Assembly: GCA_045646145.1 (NCBI GenBank)
Contig: JAZRKE010000009.1
Span: 1 to 45,677, forward strand
DNA length: 45,677 nt
Direction of reading: 5' to 3'
From: SIG565 sp045646145
Lineage (GTDB): Bacteria; Bacillota; Clostridia; Oscillospirales; Acutalibacteraceae
Shown here piece after piece: positions 40,035 through 45,677 of this stretch. The position numbers were made by a program, and so were the translations under genes. Every line of letters begins with the position of its first letter. Positions within the stretch are counted from its first letter, which is position 1. The notes below the pieces were generated by a model. That model did not search any database and was not told the DNA's origin. It saw only the letters and a list, made by a program, of their open reading frames with translations.

Positions 40035-40067
40035 TTGCCATAAGGGTTAGTATTACCCTTATGGCAA
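40035..40067 (+). other. Circovirus/nanovirus-type replication origin stem-loop with TAGTATTAC
   Basis: A perfect 13-bp stem, TTGCCATAAGGGT (40035-40047) / ACCCTTATGGCAA (40055-40067), carries a 7-base loop. Loop plus first stem bases spell TAGTATTAC (40048-40056), the nonanucleotide nicked by CRESS-virus Reps between T and A (here 40054/40055). Two GTAGCA iteron-like repeats follow (40072 and 40079). It lies 36 bases before the Rep start, the same linkage as in circoviruses. Confidence 0.88.
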
Positions 40068-40102
40068 CCATGTAGCAAGTAGCACAGAGAAAGGAGTTTA
40101 CA

Positions 40103-41059
40103 ATGGGAAATAATACACAATCAAGAAAATGGTCGCTCGTAATCAACAATCCGCAAGAGTGCGGTCTTGACCACAGCGCCATTGTGGAAATACTACGGAA
40201 ATTTTCGCCTGCTTATTTCTGTATGGCAGACGAAATCGCCACAACGGGAACCTATCACACGCATATCTTCTTGTACTCTCCGTCACCCATACGCTTTTCT
40301 ACCATCAAAAACCGTTTCCCAACGGCGCATATTGATAAGACCTACGGCAGCGCAAAGGAAAATCGTGATTATATCCGCAAGGAAGGTAAATGGGCAGAAA
40401 CGGACAAGGCAGAAACCAAAGTACCCGACACCTTTTTGGAATGGGGCGATATGCCGGCAGAAAAGGAAGAAAAAGCACCGCAGATGTATAAGCTGATCCA
40501 AGAGGTGCGGGACGGTATCAGCACCGCCAACATCATTGAAGGATCTCCCAATCTTGCATTTCGTGTGCGTGATATAGATACCCTTCGTCAGACCTTGCTG
40601 TCAGACCGGTACGCCTCGGAAAACCGCAAGATTGAGGTGTGGTATATCTTCGGCGCAAGCGGTACGGGCAAGACGAGAGGTATCTATGAGCGCCACGATG
40701 CAAAGGACATTTGCCGCATCACCAACTACCGCAATGGGCGGGGCATTTCCTTTGACGGCTATACCGGACAGGATGTGCTGGTATTTGAGGAATTTCATTC
40801 GCAGATACCCATTGAGGATATGCTGAATTACCTTGATATTTATCCGTTGTCCCTACCCGCCCGATACAGCGATCGTGTTGCCTGTTATACAAGGGTGTAT
40901 ATTACAAGCAATCTGCCCCTTGAAAAGCAATACAGAAACGTGCAGTGGGACAGCTTGGAAACCTGGCGTGCGTTCATTCGCCGTATTCATAAGGTGCTTG
41001 AATATCGGGCAGACGGCTCGGTGCGGGAAATCTTCTACAAAGGAGATGTAGAAGAATGA
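40103..41059 (+). CDS. CRESS-type Rep: HUH endonuclease + superfamily 3 helicase
   Basis: The 318-residue protein follows CRESS-virus Rep layout. HUH motif I is WSLVINNP (about residues 10-17), motif II YHTHIFLY (51-58), motif III DYIRK (89-93, catalytic Tyr90). The SF3 helicase has Walker A GASGTGKT (184-191), Walker B DVLVFEEF (224-231) and motif C YITSN (266-270). The run LDIYPLSLPARYSDRV resembles circovirus Rep. It should nick the adjacent TAGTATTAC hairpin and start rolling-circle replication; in an integrative element it may also act as relaxase. An AAAGGAG site precedes it, and it overlaps the ftsK-like gene by 4 bases (ATGA). Confidence 0.93.
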   Translation: MGNNTQSRKWSLVINNPQECGLDHSAIVEILRKFSPAYFCMADEIATTGTYHTHIFLYSPSPIRFSTIKNRFPTAHIDKTYGSAKENRDYIRKEGKWAETDKAETKVPDTFLEWGDMPAEKEEKAPQMYKLIQEVRDGISTANIIEGSPNLAFRVRDIDTLRQTLLSDRYASENRKIEVWYIFGASGTGKTRGIYERHDAKDICRITNYRNGRGISFDGYTGQDVLVFEEFHSQIPIEDMLNYLDIYPLSLPARYSDRVACYTRVYITSNLPLEKQYRNVQWDSLETWRAFIRRIHKVLEYRADGSVREIFYKGDVEE

Positions 41060-42381
41060 AAAACACTGAAAAGGAACGCCTTGAAAAACAAACGGAAAAG
41101 CGGTATTTGTGGCTCCGTTTCAGAAACGGCTGCAAAAGTCTGAAAGGCAGTAAAGCAAGACAGTATTTGCTGATCGCATTTTACATTCTTGTCATACTGA
41201 TTTGGGTTTGTAATAAAGACTGTTTCAGTCTGGAAAACGTGGAGTTAGTTTCACCGGCGTTTGTTGCACTCTCCAAACTGGCTTTGCCGATAACGCTGAT
41301 CGGCGGCACCGCTGCCATACTCATTCTGTACGGAACACCTCTCAGCACTGGTAAGATCACAAACGAGTTACGGCGAATCGGACTGACAAACAGCGCAGGA
41401 GAAACGCCCATACTCACCGCCAAAACCAAAGACGAAAAGCAATCGGAAGTAACGGTGTTTGAGTTTGACGGTGTGGGGATTCCGCTTACAGAATGGGAGA
41501 ATAAACGGCAGCGGATTGAGGCGGCTCTGAACGTGCATATCGTAAAGCTGAAAGAGGGCAAAAACAAACGCTCTATTCTGCTATACGCCGTCCCCGCAGG
41601 TAATCAGCTTTCAAGCCGTATCGAATGGAACGACAGTTATCTTATTAAGGACAGTTCCACCCTTGTTCTCGGTAAAAGTCTTATGGGTACAGTTACGGTG
41701 GATTTAGCAAAGATACCGCATATCTTACTTGGTGGTTCAACCGGCAGCGGCAAAAGTGTTCTGTTAAAGCTCTTGCTTATGCAGGCGGTCAAGAAAAACG
41801 CTGTTGTCAGCATAGCCGATTTTAAGGGTGGCGTGGATTTCCCGTCAGTATGGCACAGTAAATGCAAAATATGCTTTGATGAGGATAATTTATCCCAATT
41901 GCTGACCGAGCTTGTGGACGAGCTGCAACGGCGCAAAGTGTTGTTTCGTGAAAACGAGTGTCATAATCTCGACGAATACAACAAACTCACCGGAAAGGCA
42001 TTACAGCGGTATATCTTCGCCTGTGATGAGGTTGCAGAAATCCTTGACAAGACCGGTCTGACAAAAGAGCAAAAGGATAAGGTCAGTCTGATAGAAAGTA
42101 AACTGTCGGTGATTGCACGCCAAGGCCGTGCTTTTGGTATTCATCTTATACTCGCCACACAAAGACCGGATGCAAATATTCTCTCCGGTCAGATCCGCAA
42201 CAACATAGATTGCCGAGTATGCGGCAGAGCCGATAACGTGCTTTCTCAAATCATACTCGACAGCACCGCCGCAGCCGAACAAATTCCAAAGGATGCCGCA
42301 GGTCGTTTTCTGCTCCACGACGGCACCATATTTCAGGCCTTTTGGTTTGATGATACCGAGTTGGGTGGTGGTTCGGGGTGA
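41056..42381 (+). CDS. FtsK/TcpA-type coupling ATPase
   Basis: A 441-residue membrane ATPase. Two transmembrane helices (about residues 37-52 and 75-92) are followed by a motor domain with Walker A GGSTGSGKS (226-234), Walker B YIFACDEVAEI (about 315-325) and LATQRPDANILSGQIRNNIDCRV, typical of the FtsK/SpoIIIE family. It probably brings the Rep-bound strand to a conjugation channel. Overlap with rep upstream (ATGA) and xis downstream (GTGA) shows one coupled operon. Confidence 0.9.
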   Translation: MKNTEKERLEKQTEKRYLWLRFRNGCKSLKGSKARQYLLIAFYILVILIWVCNKDCFSLENVELVSPAFVALSKLALPITLIGGTAAILILYGTPLSTGKITNELRRIGLTNSAGETPILTAKTKDEKQSEVTVFEFDGVGIPLTEWENKRQRIEAALNVHIVKLKEGKNKRSILLYAVPAGNQLSSRIEWNDSYLIKDSSTLVLGKSLMGTVTVDLAKIPHILLGGSTGSGKSVLLKLLLMQAVKKNAVVSIADFKGGVDFPSVWHSKCKICFDEDNLSQLLTELVDELQRRKVLFRENECHNLDEYNKLTGKALQRYIFACDEVAEILDKTGLTKEQKDKVSLIESKLSVIARQGRAFGIHLILATQRPDANILSGQIRNNIDCRVCGRADNVLSQIILDSTAAAEQIPKDAAGRFLLHDGTIFQAFWFDDTELGGGSG

Positions 42382-42587
42382 ACGATAACAGGCCGAACAT
42401 ACCTGCTTGGGAACGGTACACACTTTCCGTTGAAGAAGCAGCGGCATATTTCCGTGTGGGAGAAAACAAGCTGCGGAAGATCATCAGCGAGAACCAGGAC
42501 GCCGATTTTATTCTGTGGAACGGAAACAGACCGCAGATCAAGCGGAAGAAATTTGAGATGTACATCGACAGGCTCAATACAATTTAA
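42378..42587 (+). CDS. Excisionase (Xis), element 3
   Basis: The 69-residue protein YTLSVEEAAAYFRVGENKLRKIISENQDADFILWNGNRPQIKRKKFEMYI has the length and pattern of Tn916 Xis. It begins with GTG overlapping the ftsK-like stop by 4 bases. It lacks the N-terminal extension of the element 1 copy and the CxCDCG-repeat gene that follows xis in elements 1 and 2. Confidence 0.87.
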   Translation: MNDNRPNIPAWERYTLSVEEAAAYFRVGENKLRKIISENQDADFILWNGNRPQIKRKKFEMYIDRLNTI

Positions 42588-42609
42588 TAGAGGCACATCT
42601 TGAAAACAA

Positions 42610-42649
42610 AACCCGCTTGTGATATTATAATAATGTCATATAGCGGGTT
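42610..42649 (+). promoter_or_regulatory. Hairpin and possible promoter between xis and int
   Basis: AACCCGCT (42610-42617) pairs with AGCGGGTT (42642-42649), enclosing TATAAT (42626-42631) preceded by TGTGATAT. It could be an attenuator or a separate int promoter with an extended -10. Confidence 0.5.
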
Positions 42650-42670
42650 CTTCATTAGGAAGGAGTCGTT

Positions 42671-43939
42671 ATGTCAGATAGAAAAAGAGATAATAAGGGC
42701 AGACTTCTCCGGCAAGGAGAACGCCAACGAGAGGACGGTAGATACGAATATCGTTATAAGGATATCAAAGGCAACACCCGCAGCATCTACAGTTGGAAAC
42801 TGGTAGAAACGGATAAAGCACCCCTTGGTAAAAAGTGCGGAGAATCATTGAGGGAACTGGAAAAGCAGGCGCGCCGCGACTTAGAGGATAATATCAACAC
42901 TTATGCCGCATACCGTACCACACTTAACAATTTCTTTGATGCCTACATTGAAACCAAGTACGAGCTGAAGCAGTCCACAAGAACCAACTACAAGTATATG
43001 TACAAAAAGTATGTGTCTGACAGTTTGGGGTTAAGAGATATCGCTTCGATCCGTTATAGCGACATTAAAAAATTCTATATTCATCTCATTAAGGACGTTG
43101 GATTTAAGCCGAACAGTATGGAGATCATTCATACCATACTGCACCCGATTTTTACAACGGCAGTCCGTGATGGCTTGATAAGATTAAATCCCACAGACGG
43201 GGTTATGGCGGAGATCAAGAAAAGCCACGATTGGGAAAAGCCAAAGCGACACGCCTTGACCGAGGCACAGCAGACCGCCTTTGTCAGTTATGTTGCAAAC
43301 AATCCGATATACCGGCATTGGCTGTCAGTATTTACGGTGCTGCTTGGAACAGGATGCCGTGTTGGTGAGGTCGTTGGACTACGGTGGGAAGATTGCGATT
43401 TTAAGGATAATATCATATCCATAAACCACAATCTGATTTATCGCCAACAGGACAGCGGAAAGTGTGAGTATCACATTACCACACCGAAAACCAAGTCGGG
43501 CATACGGATTATACCGATGCTCTCAGAAGTGAAACGAGCGTTGACGGAAGAACGGGTGCGGCAGATGCGTACCGGCTTTAACCAAACGATAGTAGATGGA
43601 TATAGCGGGTTTATTTTCCAAAACCGATATGGCGAGCCGCTAAACGCGCATTGCATTAACCGTGCGATTGAGCGCATCAGCCGTGATTATAATGCAGAGG
43701 AAACGATGGCAGCACAAAAGCAAGGGCGAGAGCCGGAGCTTTTGCCACACTTTTCAGCACATAATCTGCGACATACGTTTTGCACTCGGTTTTGTGAGAA
43801 TGAAACCAATCTGAAGGTCATCCAAGAGATTATGGGCCATGCCGATATCAGTACGACGATGAATATCTACAACGAGGCAACCAAGGAAAAGAAAATCGAA
43901 AGTTTTGCAAATCTTGAGGGTAAGATTAAGATCAGTTAG
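42671..43939 (+). CDS. Tyrosine integrase, Tn916 type, element 3
   Basis: The 422-residue protein has an N-terminal arm-binding domain (GERQREDGRYEYRYKDIKGNTRSIYSWKLVE, about residues 17-47), a core-binding domain and catalytic residues in GTGCRVGEVVGL (Arg), HNLRHTF, IMGHADISTTMNIY (His and Tyr). It resembles the element 2 integrase more than that of element 1. An AGGAAGGAG site precedes the ATG. It reads toward the right attachment site, and TTTACCCA arm repeats start 24 bases after its stop. Confidence 0.95.
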   Translation: MSDRKRDNKGRLLRQGERQREDGRYEYRYKDIKGNTRSIYSWKLVETDKAPLGKKCGESLRELEKQARRDLEDNINTYAAYRTTLNNFFDAYIETKYELKQSTRTNYKYMYKKYVSDSLGLRDIASIRYSDIKKFYIHLIKDVGFKPNSMEIIHTILHPIFTTAVRDGLIRLNPTDGVMAEIKKSHDWEKPKRHALTEAQQTAFVSYVANNPIYRHWLSVFTVLLGTGCRVGEVVGLRWEDCDFKDNIISINHNLIYRQQDSGKCEYHITTPKTKSGIRIIPMLSEVKRALTEERVRQMRTGFNQTIVDGYSGFIFQNRYGEPLNAHCINRAIERISRDYNAEETMAAQKQGREPELLPHFSAHNLRHTFCTRFCENETNLKVIQEIMGHADISTTMNIYNEATKEKKIESFANLEGKIKIS

Positions 43940-43962
43940 AAGTCCCTCGGTGGGTATGGATT

Positions 43963-43983
43963 TTTACCCACAATTTTACCCAT
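43963..43983 (+). other. Right arm-type integrase sites, element 3
   Basis: TTTACCCAC (43963-43971) and TTTACCCAT (43975-43983), the same pair as at the left end. Confidence 0.7.
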
Positions 43984-44099
43984 TTTCACGGGTAAGCGGT
44001 AAAAACTTATAAAGGGTTATAAGACGGTGGGCGTAAAAAGGACATTGATCAGCGGGGATATGAGAATTAGTAAGACCTTATGTGCAGTCCCAAGTCACG

Positions 44100-44125
44100 T
44101 CCCCACGATGAAGCCCCTTGATTAA
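44100..44125 (+). repeat. att core, right end of element 3 (lysS-end copy 4)
   Basis: Encodes PTMKPLD-stop (with GATTAA at the end). It is the right boundary of element 3 and the left boundary of whatever follows. Confidence 0.87.
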
Positions 44126-44180
44126 GAAAATGCCGTAAAATAGCGGTATTACAGGGTTTTCCAAACCCTATCAAAACCGA

Positions 44181-44200
44181 TTTACGACACATTTACGACA
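44181..44200 (+). other. Possible left arm sites of a fourth element
   Basis: TTTACGACA at 44181-44189 and 44192-44200, 56 bases after the core and with the same 11-base period as the other arm sites. They differ in the last bases from the element 1-3 motifs, suggesting a further integrase of its own specificity beyond the window. Confidence 0.5.
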
Positions 44201-44215
44201 AATGAAAAAATGAAG

Positions 44216-44251
44216 ACACCCTATGACCTAAAAAAGTCATAGGGTGTTTTT
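44216..44251 (+). terminator. Rightward terminator beyond element 3
   Basis: A 12-bp stem, ACACCCTATGAC / GTCATAGGGTGT, with five Ts. Confidence 0.85.
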
Positions 44252-44301
44252 GTATAAGTCATATTAAAACAGAGCGACAAATTCTTATTTGATGAGTATT
44301 T

Positions 44302-44724
44302 TTAGGGGGCATAGACTTTAATATATTGGGCATCAACATTCCCCTTAACCAGCACCTCGGGTGAAAAGAAATTGTCTGCATATTCAGTAACGGGCAAAGC
44401 CGTTGTTTCATACAGTTGAACAAACAATTCAGAGGCTTTTAGGTTAACAGGAATATTCTTTCCACCATATTTTGCGCCACCGTATTTATACATCATAGCG
44501 AAACTTATATAATCCATTTCCGCAATAGTACAAATATCATCATTAACAGTTAATTCCAGACATATATCGTTATCATTGAATATTTTTTGACTATCGGGAG
44601 ATAACCAACAAAAAACCACATTTTTTCTCAATTCGGTAAATGACTCATATCTGGATGAAGCAATTAAGCCTTCTTTCAAAATCTTGTCTAAATTAACCCT
44701 GTTGGTGTAATGGTACAGTTTCAT
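44302..44724 (-). CDS. Possible ADP-ribosyltransferase-fold protein
   Basis: The 140 residues begin MKLYHYTNRVNLDKILKEGLIASSRY. The H-x-T...NL..IL..GL pattern is shared by DarT-, KptA- and other ART-fold proteins. Later blocks (VVFCWLSPDSQ, DNFFSPEVLVKGNV) could supply the acidic residue. The ATG at 44724 is used because it begins the conserved run; 44730 and GTG 44733 are also possible behind AAAGGACG. No antitoxin is evident beside it. The ART link is a motif-level inference. Confidence 0.55.
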   Translation of the reverse strand: MKLYHYTNRVNLDKILKEGLIASSRYESFTELRKNVVFCWLSPDSQKIFNDNDICLELTVNDDICTIAEMDYISFAMMYKYGGAKYGGKNIPVNLKASELFVQLYETTALPVTEYADNFFSPEVLVKGNVDAQYIKVYAP

Positions 44725-44796
44725 TATCATCACGTCCTTTAATGTTAAACAGCATACATCTTATCAAATTCTGCTTTGTTTAACTGTGAATACATT

Positions 44797-45129
44797 TTAA
44801 TCTTCTGGTCTCGGATTATTAGGTTTGGGAATCCCATTTTCATCTCTATTTATTGGGGTTGCTTTAAGGTGGAATGTGATACTTCTACAAGGGCAAGGTA
44901 AATCCATTTCATATTTTTCTTTCATACCTCTATATGTAAAGTCTCCGCCACATCGGATAACTTCACACCATGTGAAAAGTTCTGTCATTACTCTGGGGCA
45001 AATTCCTGCTGGACATTCATAGGTAAAAACAAATTTGTCTCCGTTTTCTATACCAAGTCGGCAATGTCCTGCTTTGCCATCTATAGCAGTTAATTCAAAC
45101 TCCCAATCCTCTACTACCCATTTTCTCAT
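44797..45129 (-). CDS. TIGR04076-like protein
   Basis: The 110-residue protein has CRLGIENGDKFVFTYECPAGICPRVMTELFTWCEVIRCGGDF, and CPCRSITFHLKA near the end, the block order of the TIGR04076 family of small Cys-containing proteins of unknown function. It starts about 70 bases upstream of the ART-like gene on the same strand. Seven Cys suggest metal or redox chemistry. It could be cargo of a fourth element or resident chromosome. Confidence 0.6.
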   Translation of the reverse strand: MRKWVVEDWEFELTAIDGKAGHCRLGIENGDKFVFTYECPAGICPRVMTELFTWCEVIRCGGDFTYRGMKEKYEMDLPCPCRSITFHLKATPINRDENGIPKPNNPRPED

Positions 45130-45677
45130 AGTATATACTCTCCAAATTCAAGTTTATCTAATCGTTAGCAGTATACCATAAATCATTCGAAATTTCAATG
45201 TTTTCCGCAATCTTCATGAGTTATAACGATTCTTATAAAATCTTTATGACTCTTTTTCTTTTATATAAGACTCTTTAGAAATCTTCATGATTATATAAGC
45301 ATTATGACTCTTTATCTTAAACATAGATTCATTGAGAGTTATTAGACTTAAGAAAAGAGTAAAGAATCCTCTTGATTGTTTAAAGAGTAGAGACGAATAC
45401 TTGAAAATAAAAAATTAATAGAATAAGTTTTAAACATCAATATTTTTAATTTAAGAAGGAGGAATTACAAACCATACACACATAAGGGAAAATATATGAA
45501 GGTGGAATTACAAAAGAAACCCGACCAAGTGTGGTCAACCCTGCATCATAATCGTGAGATCATTTCAATGTTTTACATTTACGCCAACTTAAGCCACTGT
45601 ATTTTATATGTTTATATGATTCACATCTTAGTATAGTGATAGTGTGAGGAATTATTTGCATATTCTGATGGGCTGAC
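45130..45677. other. AT-rich tail without a convincing gene
   Basis: It contains several GACTCTTT repeats (near 45248, 45269 and 45305) and inverted AAAGAGTA copies (near 45354 and 45382). A short frame at 45496-45636 (46 aa) has only a weak ribosome site. No other signal was seen. Confidence 0.4.

Larger units (their letters stand above)
32539..44125 (+). mobile_element. Element 3: integrative element with CRESS-type Rep/origin and FtsK-like coupling protein
   Basis: Bounded by lysS-end copies 32513-32538 and 44100-44125, with TTTACCCA(C/T) arm pairs at 32584-32603 and 43963-43983. The left half (to about 38.4 kb) is AT-rich defence-like cargo. The right half is GC-richer and holds the HTH, small protein, circovirus-like origin, Rep, TcpA/FtsK ATPase, Xis and Int. 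A Rep-type relaxase plus TcpA-like coupling protein matches a class of mobilizable elements described in streptococci. Confidence 0.88.

Noticed and set aside
45496..45636. A 46-residue frame near the right edge
   Set aside because: Weak ribosome site, no family pattern and AT-rich surroundings; left unannotated apart from a mention in the tail region.

Overview
The window looks like the chromosome of a low-GC Firmicute, most likely a gut-type clostridium (Oscillospiraceae/Lachnospiraceae-like). The evidence is an adjacent greA-lysS pair, consensus SigA promoters, strong AGGAGG-type ribosome binding sites, and mobile-gene families typical of Clostridia (DUF3846, DUF6809, Tn916-type Int/Xis, DUF4143 ATPase). 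Only about the first 4.3 kb is clearly resident chromosome: two tandem paralogous exported proteins, then greA and lysS.

Everything from 4341 to at least 44125 is a head-to-tail array of integrated elements in the last codons of lysS. The core that encodes the LysS C-terminus (FPTMKPLD-stop) recurs at 4314-4340, 17747-17773, 32513-32538 and 44100-44125, so each insertion rebuilds the lysS end. Each element has its own Tn916-type tyrosine integrase and excisionase, and short arm-type repeats just inside both ends. A further set of arm-like repeats at 44181-44200 suggests a fourth element that runs off the window.

Element 1 (4341-17773) is a mobilizable element. It carries a MobV/Pre relaxase with a divergent RHH accessory protein and an oriT-like gap, a primase-type replication protein, and a HinfI-like restriction-modification system (predicted GANTC) with a controller and an extra PD-(D/E)XK protein. 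It also has a structured RNA in front of a SLOG-domain protein, and a xis / CxCDCG-repeat protein / int module.

Element 2 (17774-32538) has the same xis / CxCDCG-repeat / int module at the opposite end and on the opposite strand. It adds a phage/plasmid gene II/X-type replication protein, a two-gene GmrSD-like (DUF262-DUF1524) operon with an HTH regulator, a MazF toxin, a serine resolvase with a transglutaminase-like protein, and an AAA/DUF4143 ATPase. About ten copies of a 70-bp repeat occur only in this element.

Element 3 (32539-44125) joins an AT-rich cargo to a visibly GC-richer mobility backbone. The cargo is AbiH + HEPN-like + DUF6994, a second HEPN-like protein, and XRE + DUF4236 + CFI-box. 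The backbone is a leader peptide/attenuator, HTH, small protein, CRESS-DNA-virus-type Rep (HUH + superfamily 3 helicase), FtsK/TcpA coupling ATPase, xis and int. The most striking feature of the window is a perfect 13-bp stem-loop just upstream of this Rep whose apex carries the nonanucleotide TAGTATTAC, the origin signature of circoviruses and nanoviruses. Element 3 therefore appears to be a bacterial integrative element that keeps an intact circovirus-like origin and Rep.

The last 1.5 kb holds a possible ADP-ribosyltransferase-fold protein and a TIGR04076-like protein on the minus strand, then an AT-rich tail without a convincing gene. No rRNA, tRNA or CRISPR array was seen.
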